DNA of 64,000 nt from Leptolinea sp. UBA5203. Its GTDB lineage: Bacteria; Chloroflexota; Anaerolineae; Anaerolineales; Anaerolineaceae. This document shows positions 9,515 through 18,726 of the stretch, one piece after another. How positions within the stretch are numbered: the stretch's first letter is position 1; every line of letters starts with the position of its first letter. The notes under the pieces are model-generated. The model ran no database searches and was not told where the DNA came from. It saw only the letters and a program-made list of their open reading frames with translations. Location: contig DHVR01000023.1 in assembly GCA_002412765.1 (NCBI GenBank), positions 1-64,000 of the forward strand. The letters are read 5' to 3'. The position numbers and the translations under genes were made by a program.

Positions 9515-9613
9515 CATTTTGATTATTGCATTAATATTTCATTAAGTCAACAATTTTTAAGATTTTAATTCCCATACCATTTTTCCCCCGAATCAACCTG
9601 AATTGACCCATTG

Positions 9614-9655
9614 AATTAAAAACAGGACTCCTTGAGGATGTTCCCAAGGAGTCCT
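9614..9655 (-). terminator. Rho-independent terminator after the chemoreceptor gene
   Basis: Perfect 11-bp stem (9624-9634 with 9645-9655), followed on the minus strand by GTTTTTAATT. It lies directly after the chemoreceptor stop codon. Confidence 0.85.
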
Positions 9656-9672
9656 TACGAAATCGTCAGATA

Positions 9673-12105
9673 TTAAAGCTGGAATTCCTTAACAATGGCC
9701 CGTAATTCTTCCGCCAATTCTAATAATGCCTGAGCGGCTTGGGAAACTTCCTGAACTTGCGCCGACATTTCTTCGGCTGAAGCTGAGACCTCTTCCACTG
9801 CTGCAGAGTTTTCTTCCGAAATCGCGGCAATCGTCTCAATAGCCTGGGTTACTTCCGTCGAGGAAGCGCTCATTTGTTCAGTTGCAGCCGTGTTTTCTTC
9901 AATAACCGCCGATACTGTATCCACAGCGGAAACTAACTCATCTGATGCCGCACCCATTAACCTGGAGGCTTCAGCCGCCTGTTCCGCTTGTTGGGTCATT
10001 TCTTTGGTAGCTTCCAAGATCAATACCAACGCCTGCCCGGATGCATTCGCCTGCTCCACACCCTGTGCAACCTGTTGACCCGATTGCTGCATACTTTGGA
10101 CCGCATCTTTTACAGTTTTCTGAATACCATCAATGAGGGTGGATATTTCCCTGGTAGCCACTGCTGACCGCTCGGCCAATTTGCGAACTTCATCCGCCAC
10201 AACCGCAAACCCTTTGCCGTTTTCACCGGCACGGGCAGCTTCAATGGCAGCATTTAAAGCTAACAAGTTGGTTTGTGAGGCGATATCTTCAATGGTTTCA
10301 ACAATGGTACCAATCTGATCGGAGCGTTTTCCCATTTCCTGGATGGCTGTTGCTGTTTGATCCACTGAGGCTCGAATGGAAAGAATGCCTTGAATGGTTT
10401 TTTCCATCTTGTCTTGGCCGTCTTCAGCGGCTTTTGTTGCCGTTTGCGCCTGCTTGGTGACCATTTGAGCATTGCCTGAAACCTGCTGGATGGTAGCAGA
10501 AAGCTGTCCGGTTACCATGGAAGCTTGTGTGGAAGCTGAGGCCTGATCCTGCGCACCTCTGGCCACGCCATCGATCGCTCGTGTCATTTGCTCAACGGAC
10601 CCGGCAGTGATTTCTACGGCTTCAGCTTGTTGATTGGTGCCGGAAGCCACTTGCTGCATGGTTTGAGCAATCTGCGAGGTTGCCATTCCCGCTTCGTTAG
10701 ATGCCATCGCCAGCCCATCCGATGATGTAGTCAGTTGATCGGCAGATTGTGCCAGACGAGTTATCTGCCCTCGCAGAGTGGCTACCATATGACGGAACGC
10801 ATTGCCCAGAATATCGTCATCCGAGTTTAATACAACATCCATGGTGAGATCACCCTGTGAAATTCGTTGAGCAATCGTTGCCCGATCCTGAAAATAATCC
10901 TCGATTGACTTCAACCCTTTCGATAAATCCCCAATTTCATCCATGCGAGATAAGGTACGCTTTTGAACATCTTCGGGGATATCCTTACTGGCGCTACCTT
11001 TTGCCAGCATGCCCATCGCTTTGGACATCATCACCATCGGTTTTGAAAGATCATTGGCAGCCCAGAACGCTAATGCACCCAATAAGAGAAATAAAGCTAG
11101 TGCAATGACGGCGTTATTGATCATCACCAAACGTGTAGCTTGATTAACTTCCTCAAGATCCTGAGTAAGGACAACCGTCCAACCTAATTCTTCGGCATTT
11201 TGACCCGTTAGCTTATGATAAGCCAGGACCGAAGGATTTCCCGTTGAATCTTGTTTATTACCAAACCAACCCAAATCCTCTGTGGTTAAACCACTCAACC
11301 ACTCCGGAGCCGGTTGCATCATCCATTCGGGATTTTCATCGTACAGAATGACCCCATTACGATCAACCAAAGTGGCAGTTCCTGATTCGCCAATCTTAAT
11401 GTCTGAGAGCATTTTGAATGCCTGGGTTACATCCACAGTTGTTCGCAGGATTCCCACTACGCGGGAACGATCAAATATCGGGGTGGCAATATTAATGGCA
11501 TAAATACCCGAACTGGCATCCAGTTCTACATTATCAATAAAGGTCATCCCCTGGCCTTGAGCATAACTAGTGTCCCACCAGCCTTCGCCAGCTTGCAGAA
11601 AATCCCCGGTTCGAGCACTCATGGCAACGTTTAGTCCACGCGTTCCAGTCGCAAAGACCTCCACATTTTCAGGAAACTGCAGCATATAAGCACGTAGACG
11701 GTCACTCAACTCGTTGTTTTCAATCTGATCCACTGTTTCCTTCATGGAAGGTGCTTCATCTTGCCAATCTTGATCCATGGAAACAATTTCATTCTCGGAT
11801 AAAGAGGCATACGCCGCATTGGCCTCCTTTACCGCGTCAATAATATCCGGCGATAAAGCCAATACTTCAAGGTTCTTCGCACTGGTTTGAATTACGGCTG
11901 CGGCTTGTTCCCCAATATTGCGCGCCAATATCACCATGGATTCACCGCTTACTTGGGTCACTTTTTGGGAAATGCTGAAGTATGCGAATAGGGACAATGT
12001 TCCCACGGAAATAATTATTGTCGCGTAAAAAAGGGTCAATATTTTTGAACGAATTTTTAAATTTCCCCACTTAAAACCACTAATTGAATTACTTTTCTTG
12101 CTCAT
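9673..12105 (-). CDS. Methyl-accepting chemotaxis protein with double-Cache sensor
   Basis: About 810 residues from the ATG at 12105, which has a GAGGGA ribosome-binding site; an ATG 12 bases upstream lacks one. Membrane segments at about residues 28-48 and 328-350 enclose an extracytoplasmic sensor that looks like a double Cache domain. A HAMP region follows (about 350-450). The signalling domain holds the conserved hairpin tip (SQTNLLALNAAIEAARAGE, GFAVVADEVRKLAERS). It is a complete class of receptor that would signal through CheA/CheW, which are not encoded here. Ligand unknown; the sugar-uptake context suggests sugars or organic acids but does not show it. Confidence 0.95.
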   Translation of the reverse strand: MSKKSNSISGFKWGNLKIRSKILTLFYATIIISVGTLSLFAYFSISQKVTQVSGESMVILARNIGEQAAAVIQTSAKNLEVLALSPDIIDAVKEANAAYASLSENEIVSMDQDWQDEAPSMKETVDQIENNELSDRLRAYMLQFPENVEVFATGTRGLNVAMSARTGDFLQAGEGWWDTSYAQGQGMTFIDNVELDASSGIYAINIATPIFDRSRVVGILRTTVDVTQAFKMLSDIKIGESGTATLVDRNGVILYDENPEWMMQPAPEWLSGLTTEDLGWFGNKQDSTGNPSVLAYHKLTGQNAEELGWTVVLTQDLEEVNQATRLVMINNAVIALALFLLLGALAFWAANDLSKPMVMMSKAMGMLAKGSASKDIPEDVQKRTLSRMDEIGDLSKGLKSIEDYFQDRATIAQRISQGDLTMDVVLNSDDDILGNAFRHMVATLRGQITRLAQSADQLTTSSDGLAMASNEAGMATSQIAQTMQQVASGTNQQAEAVEITAGSVEQMTRAIDGVARGAQDQASASTQASMVTGQLSATIQQVSGNAQMVTKQAQTATKAAEDGQDKMEKTIQGILSIRASVDQTATAIQEMGKRSDQIGTIVETIEDIASQTNLLALNAAIEAARAGENGKGFAVVADEVRKLAERSAVATREISTLIDGIQKTVKDAVQSMQQSGQQVAQGVEQANASGQALVLILEATKEMTQQAEQAAEASRLMGAASDELVSAVDTVSAVIEENTAATEQMSASSTEVTQAIETIAAISEENSAAVEEVSASAEEMSAQVQEVSQAAQALLELAEELRAIVKEFQL

Positions 12106-12390
12106 CTCTTCCCTCATCTAAGTACACTCGTAATTATTTAGTAAAAATTCACACAGAAGATTAACTATAAATTTAGGTAAAGCTGTGGTGTCTTGTCATA
12201 CGAGGAGTGGTGCATATTCCACTAACAGTAGCCGTTAATGGAATATTCCGAACTATTAATTTAATAATAATTCTCTTAGGTATTAGGATAATAAAAGTCA
12301 TATTTAAATGAAGTAAATTATGTGTAAGAATTAAGGGACTCATGATGAGCAGGAATTATTCAACTAAGAATATCCATTTTATTGCGATTT

Positions 12391-12419
12391 AAATACAAAA
12401 AGGGCTAAACAGCCCTTTT
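12391..12419 (-). terminator. Rho-independent terminator ending the PTS/PDH locus
   Basis: Stem AAAAGGGCT/AGCCCTTTT (12397-12405 with 12411-12419) with a short loop, followed on the minus strand by TTTTGTATTT. It lies 22 bp after the DUF89 stop. The rest of the gap up to 12105 is AT-rich and shows no gene; it should contain the chemoreceptor promoter. Confidence 0.8.
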
Positions 12420-12441
12420 AGAATAGCCGACTCATTAACTA

Positions 12442-13284
12442 TCAAGCGTGTTTTAAAACGATATTTCCTACCGAAATTTGCAAATACCGGGCAATAATGG
12501 GGCATTTTGTTTGCAGCATCAAATATAACTGTTTATAGGGTTTGCCCCCCAGCGTCTCAAAATTTGCCTGCCCTTTAGCTAAAATCAAGGGCGCATTGGC
12601 CATGGTTTCTCGGAACTCCGGTGTACAGTCGTGTAAAATTGTACCCGGTCCATCCGACCCCGTTTCAATAATCCTGGCAATCTGATCCATATTGACCGCC
12701 AACGCATCTTCCATAGTGGCGTCATTAAGCACCGGGCCGCTTTTTACCGCATAGATCACCGGAATATCCAGCGTTTCCACCAGAACACGATCAAACACCG
12801 ACTCTCCGGCATTATCCGCTATGATGAGTAAATACTCAGCCTTCGCCAGATCCATGCGAAAATCTTCCATGCCATTCCCGGAAAAAGGCTGGTCTTTTAC
12901 CCGTTTCATAATTTCCAGTAAATTAAAATTATCCCCGTGAATCACATCAATGATATTACCCGCCACGCACACCCGCAGCGCCATATCGATGGGATCAGCC
13001 GCCTGGCTGACCAAGTCTTTTAAATGTGGATAAATCTCCAGGGCATGGATGGTGGTCCGTGTTTTGATGTCACGATAAAAATCTGAGATGCCGGTCATTT
13101 CCCGCATCAATTGATTGGTCGCATCTGCGGTTTCTGACGGCGGCAGGTCTACATCTGCCTGGGAGAGAAGCTGTAAAACTTCGCGCATGACCAGTATTTG
13201 TTTTGCATTCGGAATGTCATTGATAGACATCGCTGTTGAGGCCTGTTCGACCAGGCAAGTATAGCATTCAGAAAAAGTTTGCAT
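12442..13284 (-). CDS. DUF89 / ARMT1-like metal-dependent damage-control phosphatase family protein
   Basis: 280 residues that match DUF89 over the full length: an N-terminal Cys motif (ECYTCLVEQA), CVAGNIIDV near residue 125, the DNAGE motif (about residue 158), KSGPVLNDAT, GSDGPGT and KGQANFETL. Family members are metal-dependent phosphatases thought to remove harmful phosphorylated sugars or metabolites. Its place as last gene after enzyme I, on the same strand and only about 55 bp away, fits a clean-up role for phosphosugars made by the PTS. The real substrate is unknown. Confidence 0.85.
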   Translation of the reverse strand: MQTFSECYTCLVEQASTAMSINDIPNAKQILVMREVLQLLSQADVDLPPSETADATNQLMREMTGISDFYRDIKTRTTIHALEIYPHLKDLVSQAADPIDMALRVCVAGNIIDVIHGDNFNLLEIMKRVKDQPFSGNGMEDFRMDLAKAEYLLIIADNAGESVFDRVLVETLDIPVIYAVKSGPVLNDATMEDALAVNMDQIARIIETGSDGPGTILHDCTPEFRETMANAPLILAKGQANFETLGGKPYKQLYLMLQTKCPIIARYLQISVGNIVLKHA

Positions 13285-13339
13285 AATGCTTCGTTGTTCT
13301 CTACTTTGTCACCGATAATTAAATCAGCTTGAATTTGAA

Positions 13340-15064
13340 TTAGAAATTAACCAAAGGAAGGGTATCCCGCACAAAGGTTTGAATCTGCTCGGCATCTTCC
13401 AAATCAAGCGCAATTTCCGCTATCGCTTTGGCTTCCACCATGGAAATTGTGCGAATAATTTGCTTGGCAATGGGAATGGCAGGGGAATTCATGCTGAATT
13501 CATCCAGCCCCATGCCCATTAAAATAGGAATCGCCATCGGTTCGCCGGCCAATTCACCACACATGCCCACCCATTTACCCTCTTTATGTGCTGCATCAAT
13601 GACCATCTTGATCAAGCGTAAAACTGCAGGATGAAAACTGGAGGCAATATGAGCTACATTGGCATTCGTCCGATCCGCCGCCAGAGTGTACTGACTGAGA
13701 TCATTAGTCCCAATGGAGAAGAAATCAATTTCTTTAGCTAAATGATCAGCAATGACTGCCGCAGATGGAATCTCAATCATAATCCCAATTTCCATCTTAT
13801 CAGCAACCGCCACACCTTCAGCCTTCAATTCCCGGCGGCATTCTTCCAGCATAGCACGGGCTTGCCGTACTTCCTGTACGGTGGCCACCATGGGGAACAT
13901 CAGCTTCAATCCGTTGCCAACACCCGCGCGCAGCGCTGCACGTAGTTGGGGCTTGAAGATATCCGGACGGGTAAAGCATAATCGTATCGCGCGAACACCC
14001 AGGAATGGATTGGCTTCAACCGGCAGGGTTAAATAAGTGAGTTCTTTATCTCCGCCGATATCCAGCGACCGTAAAACTACCGGCAACTGCCCAAAGGTAT
14101 CAGCGATGGTTTTGTAACTTTGGTATTGTTCTTCTTCTGTGGGTAAATTATTTCGTTCAAGATAGAGAAACTCGGATCGCAGCAAACCGACGCCTTCGGC
14201 GCCCAGGTCCAATGCACTTTTTGCATTTTCCACACTGCCGATGTTGGCTACAACTTCCACCCGGTGGCCATCCGTTGTGATGGCAGGCTCCCGGGTTTTC
14301 TCCAGGGATTTCTTCATAATCTGTTCGAAATGCTGTAATTTCAGGCGGTATTCTTCCAACACCTCTGGTGAGGGATTTAAAATCAACAAGCCATCGGAGC
14401 CATTTAGAATCGCCAGATCACCATTGTTGACCAACATGGTCTCATCGCCGGCACCCACAACAGCCGGTAAACCCAGGCCGCGAGCTAAAATCGCCGTATG
14501 AGAGGTTGCGCCGCCTTGTGCAATACAAAAACCCATCAGGTGATTTTTATCGATCAGCACCGTATCTGAGGGGGTCAAATCCTTGGCAAGAATGATGGAT
14601 TTCTCCTTGAGATTCGCCGTAGGAGATTCCGCGATACCCAACAGAATACGTAAAATCCTGTTTCCGGCATCCCGAACATCCAAAGCTCTGGCGCGCAGGT
14701 ATTCATCTTCCAATCCCTCAAGGATACAGGCATAGTTTTCAATCCCGGAATGCAAGGCAAACTCGACGCTCACTTTTTTATCAAAGAGCGTGTTCCGCAC
14801 CATATCCAATAATTCGGGATCTTCAAGAATTAAAGACTGAGCGAAGAAGATCTCAGCTTGATCTTCTCCGCTCTCTTGTTTAGCACGTTCATACACTTGG
14901 GATAATTGCTCCTTCGCAATCGATAGGGCATCCTCAAGCCGCAGCCATTCAGTGGAAACATCTTCCACCTGGCAACTCTCTATTTGGATTTCTTCTCTTT
15001 TGTAAAGAAATACTGGACCAATGGCAAACCCGGTCGAAGCAGCAATACCCTTCAGTGTTTTCAT
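13340..15064 (-). CDS. ptsI: PTS enzyme I (PEP-protein phosphotransferase)
   Basis: 574 residues, normal for enzyme I. The N-terminal phosphohistidine domain has the active histidine His189 in GGATSHTAILARGLGLP, at the same number as in E. coli. The C-terminal PEP-binding barrel contains LRSEFLYLER, SLDIGGDKELTY, the IGTNDLSQYTLAADR motif and the GMCGELAG cysteine. It takes phosphate from PEP and passes it to HPr, whose gene overlaps its start by 4 bp (15061-15064). Having enzyme I and HPr inside a catabolic locus suggests this may be the main or only PTS of the organism. Confidence 0.96.
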   Translation of the reverse strand: MKTLKGIAASTGFAIGPVFLYKREEIQIESCQVEDVSTEWLRLEDALSIAKEQLSQVYERAKQESGEDQAEIFFAQSLILEDPELLDMVRNTLFDKKVSVEFALHSGIENYACILEGLEDEYLRARALDVRDAGNRILRILLGIAESPTANLKEKSIILAKDLTPSDTVLIDKNHLMGFCIAQGGATSHTAILARGLGLPAVVGAGDETMLVNNGDLAILNGSDGLLILNPSPEVLEEYRLKLQHFEQIMKKSLEKTREPAITTDGHRVEVVANIGSVENAKSALDLGAEGVGLLRSEFLYLERNNLPTEEEQYQSYKTIADTFGQLPVVLRSLDIGGDKELTYLTLPVEANPFLGVRAIRLCFTRPDIFKPQLRAALRAGVGNGLKLMFPMVATVQEVRQARAMLEECRRELKAEGVAVADKMEIGIMIEIPSAAVIADHLAKEIDFFSIGTNDLSQYTLAADRTNANVAHIASSFHPAVLRLIKMVIDAAHKEGKWVGMCGELAGEPMAIPILMGMGLDEFSMNSPAIPIAKQIIRTISMVEAKAIAEIALDLEDAEQIQTFVRDTLPLVNF

Positions 15065-15330
15065 TTACCTTCTCCAAAATTATCATTAACCAGCGTTTCC
15101 AAGGCTTTTAATGCCGCAGCGGCATCCTCGCCTTCCGCTTTCACCACAATTTGAGCATCTTTTTGAGCACCTAGGGTCAGAACACCCAGAATACTTTTTG
15201 CATTGGAAGATCGCTCACCGTGTTGAACCGTGATGTTGCTTTTGAAAGTTGATGCGGTTTTTACAAACGCAGAGGCTGGGCGTGCATGCAAACCCACTTC
15301 GTGATGAATTGTAAGCGTAATTTCAGGCAT
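15061..15330 (-). CDS. ptsH: PTS phosphocarrier protein HPr
   Basis: 89 residues. The phosphorylation site His15 lies in HEVGLHARPASAF and the regulatory Ser46 in SSNAKSILGVLTLGA. Both are intact, so regulation by an HPr kinase is possible, though no such gene is in the window. GGAGG stands 5 nt before the ATG. The stop overlaps the enzyme I start (ATGA). It shuttles phosphate from enzyme I to the galactitol-type IIA encoded at 22996-23460. Confidence 0.96.
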   Translation of the reverse strand: MPEITLTIHHEVGLHARPASAFVKTASTFKSNITVQHGERSSNAKSILGVLTLGAQKDAQIVVKAEGEDAAAALKALETLVNDNFGEGK

Positions 15331-15342
15331 GAACGCCTCCCT

Positions 15343-16659
15343 TTAGTAAAGTAAAGTCAGTGGATTTTCCAGCATTGCTTTCAGATCGGCAACAAATTTC
15401 GCTGCGACGGCTCCATCCACAACCCGGTGATCCGCAGATAAAGTGATCCGCATAATCGGTCGAATGACAATTTCGTTATTCACTGGCACAACTTCGTTTT
15501 GCGTTGCACCAATCGCCAAAATGGCAGACTGGGGCGGATTAATGATGGCATCAAATTGTTCGATGCCGAATGGCCCAAGATTAGAGATGGTGAAGGTTCC
15601 ACCGCTTACATCGGCAGGCTGTAATTGCCCTTTGCGTGCTTTTTCAGATAACGAATTGGTCTCCACCGCAAGCTGGGCGATGCCTTTCGTGCTTACATTG
15701 TGAATGACCGGAACAATCAAGCCGCCATCCAACGCCACGGCAACGCCCATGTGAACATCCTTATGAAGGATTATAGCATCATTCTTTAGCTCGGCATTCA
15801 GGTACGGGTTCCGAGCCAGGGCAGCAGCTGTGATTTTAACAAACATGGCCGTGGCACTGATCTTCTCCCCTCCCACTTTTTCTGCGTAAGCATTTAAGGA
15901 GGTTCGGGTTTGATTAAAGTTAGTCATATCAATGCGGGCAACAAATTTAATGTGAGGAGCGGTTTGATAGCTCATGGTCAGGCGCTGAGCAATGGTAGCC
16001 CGCATGCCAATCAAAGGAATAACCTCATCTTGCTGCGAGGGTGAAACCACCATCGGGCTGGATGCTTGTAAGGGTTTGAAACTCGCCACATCAGAAGCCT
16101 GAATGCGTTGCGCGGGGCCGCTGCCGGCCACCTGGTTCAAATCCACACTCATCTCACCGGCAATTCGCCGGGCAGCCGGGGTGGCATTCACTTTGCCATC
16201 CGGCAGTTTTGCCGCTGGTTTGGCCATGGCAGATTCCACGTCCTGTTTGGTGATTTTGCCCTGGGGTCCGCTGCCTTTTACTGCACCAAGCTCAACACCC
16301 ATGGCATTGGCCATATTGCGGGCAACGGGGGTGGCATCCACAGACACTGCCGCTTGAGTTGGTTCAATAGCTTTCGCGGCGGCTGGCTGAGATGGTGCAG
16401 CGCCTGCAGGTTGGGCCTCGCCGGGTGCCAGGATGTATCCAATAACAACACCAATCGGAATCACTTCACCGGGCTTGGCGGTGATGCCGCTCAGAATTCC
16501 AGTGGCTGGCGCTTCTACATCAATGGCCACTTTAGCGGTTTCAATCACCAAAATGGTCTCGCCTTCTTTCACCGGATCGCCGTTATTTTTTTTCCATTCG
16601 GATATGGTACCCGTTTCTTGGTCCATATCCACTTTGGGCATAATGACTTCTGTAGCCAT
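15343..16659 (-). CDS. pdhC: Dihydrolipoamide acyltransferase (E2) of a pyruvate/acetoin dehydrogenase complex
   Basis: 438 residues. One lipoyl domain (1-78, lipoyl lysine Lys43 in VIETAKVAIDVEAP) is followed by two peripheral-subunit-binding motifs (about 108-144 and 158-194, both of the form ATPxAR...GSGP) and a catalytic acyltransferase domain (about 210-438, active His411 in ADHRVVDG). Two binding motifs behind one lipoyl domain is unusual. It follows the E1 beta gene with 1 bp between. No E3 gene is present, so the dihydrolipoyl dehydrogenase must come from elsewhere. Pyruvate is the likely substrate given the PTS context; acetoin is the main alternative. Confidence 0.92.
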   Translation of the reverse strand: MATEVIMPKVDMDQETGTISEWKKNNGDPVKEGETILVIETAKVAIDVEAPATGILSGITAKPGEVIPIGVVIGYILAPGEAQPAGAAPSQPAAAKAIEPTQAAVSVDATPVARNMANAMGVELGAVKGSGPQGKITKQDVESAMAKPAAKLPDGKVNATPAARRIAGEMSVDLNQVAGSGPAQRIQASDVASFKPLQASSPMVVSPSQQDEVIPLIGMRATIAQRLTMSYQTAPHIKFVARIDMTNFNQTRTSLNAYAEKVGGEKISATAMFVKITAAALARNPYLNAELKNDAIILHKDVHMGVAVALDGGLIVPVIHNVSTKGIAQLAVETNSLSEKARKGQLQPADVSGGTFTISNLGPFGIEQFDAIINPPQSAILAIGATQNEVVPVNNEIVIRPIMRITLSADHRVVDGAVAAKFVADLKAMLENPLTLLY

Positions 16660-16660
16660 T

Positions 16661-17647
16661 TTAGATCCTGCCTTTTACCAAATCACGGGCCTTATTGTAA
16701 ATATCCTCTACCTGAGGAACAGTATGCAGTTCCAAATTGCGGTTATACGGAACGGGCATTTCCCGTCCAGCCAGGCGCACGATGGGTGCATCCAAATAAC
16801 CAAAAGCTTCACTCTCTGCGATCACTGCAGCCAATTCGCCGCCGAATCCACCGGTCTTGACAGCTTCATGCACGATCAGGACTTTACCGGTTTTCTTCAC
16901 GGATTGGATGATGGTCTCAGCGCCTAAAGGACGCAAAGTCCGAGGATCGACAACTTCAACTTCAATGCCTTCTGCAGCCAGTTTTTCAGCCGCTTCCAAT
17001 GCCCGGGAAACCATGATGGAGGTGGCAACGATGGTTAAATCGGTACCCTTACGTTTCACATCAGACTCGCCCAGAGGAATGGTGTACATTTCTTCAGGGA
17101 CTTCGCCTTTGACTTTGTATAACAGTTTATGTTCGATGAACAAAACAGGGTTGTTATCGCGGATGGCGGAAATCAGTAAACCTTTGGCGTCATAGGGAGT
17201 GGTGGGCATGACAACTTTCAATCCGGGAACATGCACGAACCAGTTTTCCAGGGATTGTGAGTGATGCTCTGCAGCGCCGGTTCCGGAACCCGCAGGGGTG
17301 CGCAGCACCATGGGGACGGTGGCTTTACCGCCAAACATAAAGCGCAGTTTGGCAGCCTGGTTCACCAACTGCTCGGAAGCCAGGGTGGTGAAATCCATGA
17401 ACATGATTTCTGCAATCGGGCGCATACCCACCAGGGCGGCACCTACTGCAGCGCCGGTTAGGGCTAATTCAGTAATCGGGGTGTCTAAAATACGATCGGG
17501 GCCAAATTGTTCCAGCATACCATTACTAACTTGAAAGGCACCGCCATAAACACCAATATCTTCACCAATCATGAAAACGGTATCGTCCCGTTCCATTTCC
17601 TGGGTCATTGCTTCGCGAATCGCTTCTAAATACGTTATCTCTCTCAT
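16661..17647 (-). CDS. pdhB: Pyruvate/acetoin dehydrogenase E1 component, beta subunit
   Basis: 328 residues, full length for a separate E1 beta chain. It has the conserved start REITYLEAIREAMTQEMERD, GEDIGVYGGAFQVS, and the transketolase C-terminal segment with DPRTLRPL. The start codon overlaps the stop of the alpha subunit by 4 bp, so translation is coupled. With the alpha subunit it decarboxylates pyruvate (or acetoin) using thiamine diphosphate and acylates the E2 lipoyl group. Confidence 0.94.
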   Translation of the reverse strand: MREITYLEAIREAMTQEMERDDTVFMIGEDIGVYGGAFQVSNGMLEQFGPDRILDTPITELALTGAAVGAALVGMRPIAEIMFMDFTTLASEQLVNQAAKLRFMFGGKATVPMVLRTPAGSGTGAAEHHSQSLENWFVHVPGLKVVMPTTPYDAKGLLISAIRDNNPVLFIEHKLLYKVKGEVPEEMYTIPLGESDVKRKGTDLTIVATSIMVSRALEAAEKLAAEGIEVEVVDPRTLRPLGAETIIQSVKKTGKVLIVHEAVKTGGFGGELAAVIAESEAFGYLDAPIVRLAGREMPVPYNRNLELHTVPQVEDIYNKARDLVKGRI

Positions 17648-18606
17648 AATGCGTACACTCCTTCTTCGATGGAATCCAGAGTAGGTTCTGGGCTGGCTTC
17701 AGCAAATACACGAGCAGATTCTATGTTTGCATAGGCCTGATCTTTAACTAAATCGGCTTGTTTATCCGTTAAGATTTTGTTTTCCGCCAGGTACTTTCGG
17801 AAACGTAAAATCGGATCTTTGGTTTTCCACTCTTCGATCTCTTCATTACTGCGGTACTTGTTACGATCGCTCTTGGAGTGTCCGCGCCATCGGTAGGTAT
17901 TGTTCACCAGTAAATAAGGTCCTTTGCCACTGCGGGCATGTTCAACTGCCACACGAGCAGCATCCTGCACGGCGATCAGATCGTTGCCGTCCACAGCTAC
18001 ACCTGGGAAACCGTATAATTCAGCTCGTTGAGCCAGAATATCGCTGGTCATCCACTTTTCGGATGGGAAGGACATGGCATACTGATTATTTTCACAAATA
18101 AAGACAACCGGAACATTGAATAGGTGAGCCAAAATCATGGATTCATGGAAAGCGCCACTGGAAGCAGCCCCATCCCCAAAGAAGCACAGTAGAACTTCGT
18201 CGTTCTTCTTATGCTTCAACCCAATGCCTACGCCAACAGCCATGGGTAAGCCACCGCCCACCACGCCATTAGCGCCAAGATTCCGGCCATCCATATCAGC
18301 AATGTGCATGGAACCCCCACGACCACGGCAATATCCATTCTCTTTTCCATAGAATTCAGACATCATCAAGTTCAGATCAGCGCCCTTTGCGATGCACAAG
18401 CCATGACCCCGATGATGACCCAAAATATAATCCTTGGGTTCCAATACGCTAATAGAGCCTACTGCGGAGGCTTCCTGGCCAATGGAAAGATGCATGGTGC
18501 CATGAATCTTTCCCGCCATGTAACTTTTTTCTGCTTGTTCTTCAAAAGCACGCACTTCGTACATTTGCAAGAGCAGATTTGTTGCTTCTTCTTTTTTTAA
18601 GGTCAT
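17644..18606 (-). CDS. pdhA: Pyruvate/acetoin dehydrogenase E1 component, alpha subunit
   Basis: About 320 residues from the ATG at 18606, chosen because GAGAGGTAG lies just before it; an in-frame ATG at 18639 lacks such a site. The thiamine-diphosphate motif is visible (GDGAASSGAFHES ... CENNQYAMS), with the phosphorylation-loop-like YRWRGHSKSD. Order alpha - beta - E2 is that of Gram-positive PDH and acetoin dehydrogenase operons. It stands 120 bp downstream of ulaD on the same strand. In this locus it may oxidise the pyruvate that PTS uptake produces. Confidence 0.93.
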   Translation of the reverse strand: MTLKKEEATNLLLQMYEVRAFEEQAEKSYMAGKIHGTMHLSIGQEASAVGSISVLEPKDYILGHHRGHGLCIAKGADLNLMMSEFYGKENGYCRGRGGSMHIADMDGRNLGANGVVGGGLPMAVGVGIGLKHKKNDEVLLCFFGDGAASSGAFHESMILAHLFNVPVVFICENNQYAMSFPSEKWMTSDILAQRAELYGFPGVAVDGNDLIAVQDAARVAVEHARSGKGPYLLVNNTYRWRGHSKSDRNKYRSNEEIEEWKTKDPILRFRKYLAENKILTDKQADLVKDQAYANIESARVFAEASPEPTLDSIEEGVYAL

Positions 18607-18726
18607 TTTTCTACCTCTCTCATAATCAAATATCATCAAACTATGGATAATTGGAACATTATTTTTTCACCAATAAAACATCTTGATAGTTGATGAAGTT
18701 TGTTAACCAACACAATTGCAGGGCGT

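Noticed and set aside
16108..16860. 250-codon open frame on the plus strand
   Set aside because: It is antisense to the well-supported E2 and E1 beta genes and its protein (His/Gly/Trp-rich) looks like a shadow translation.
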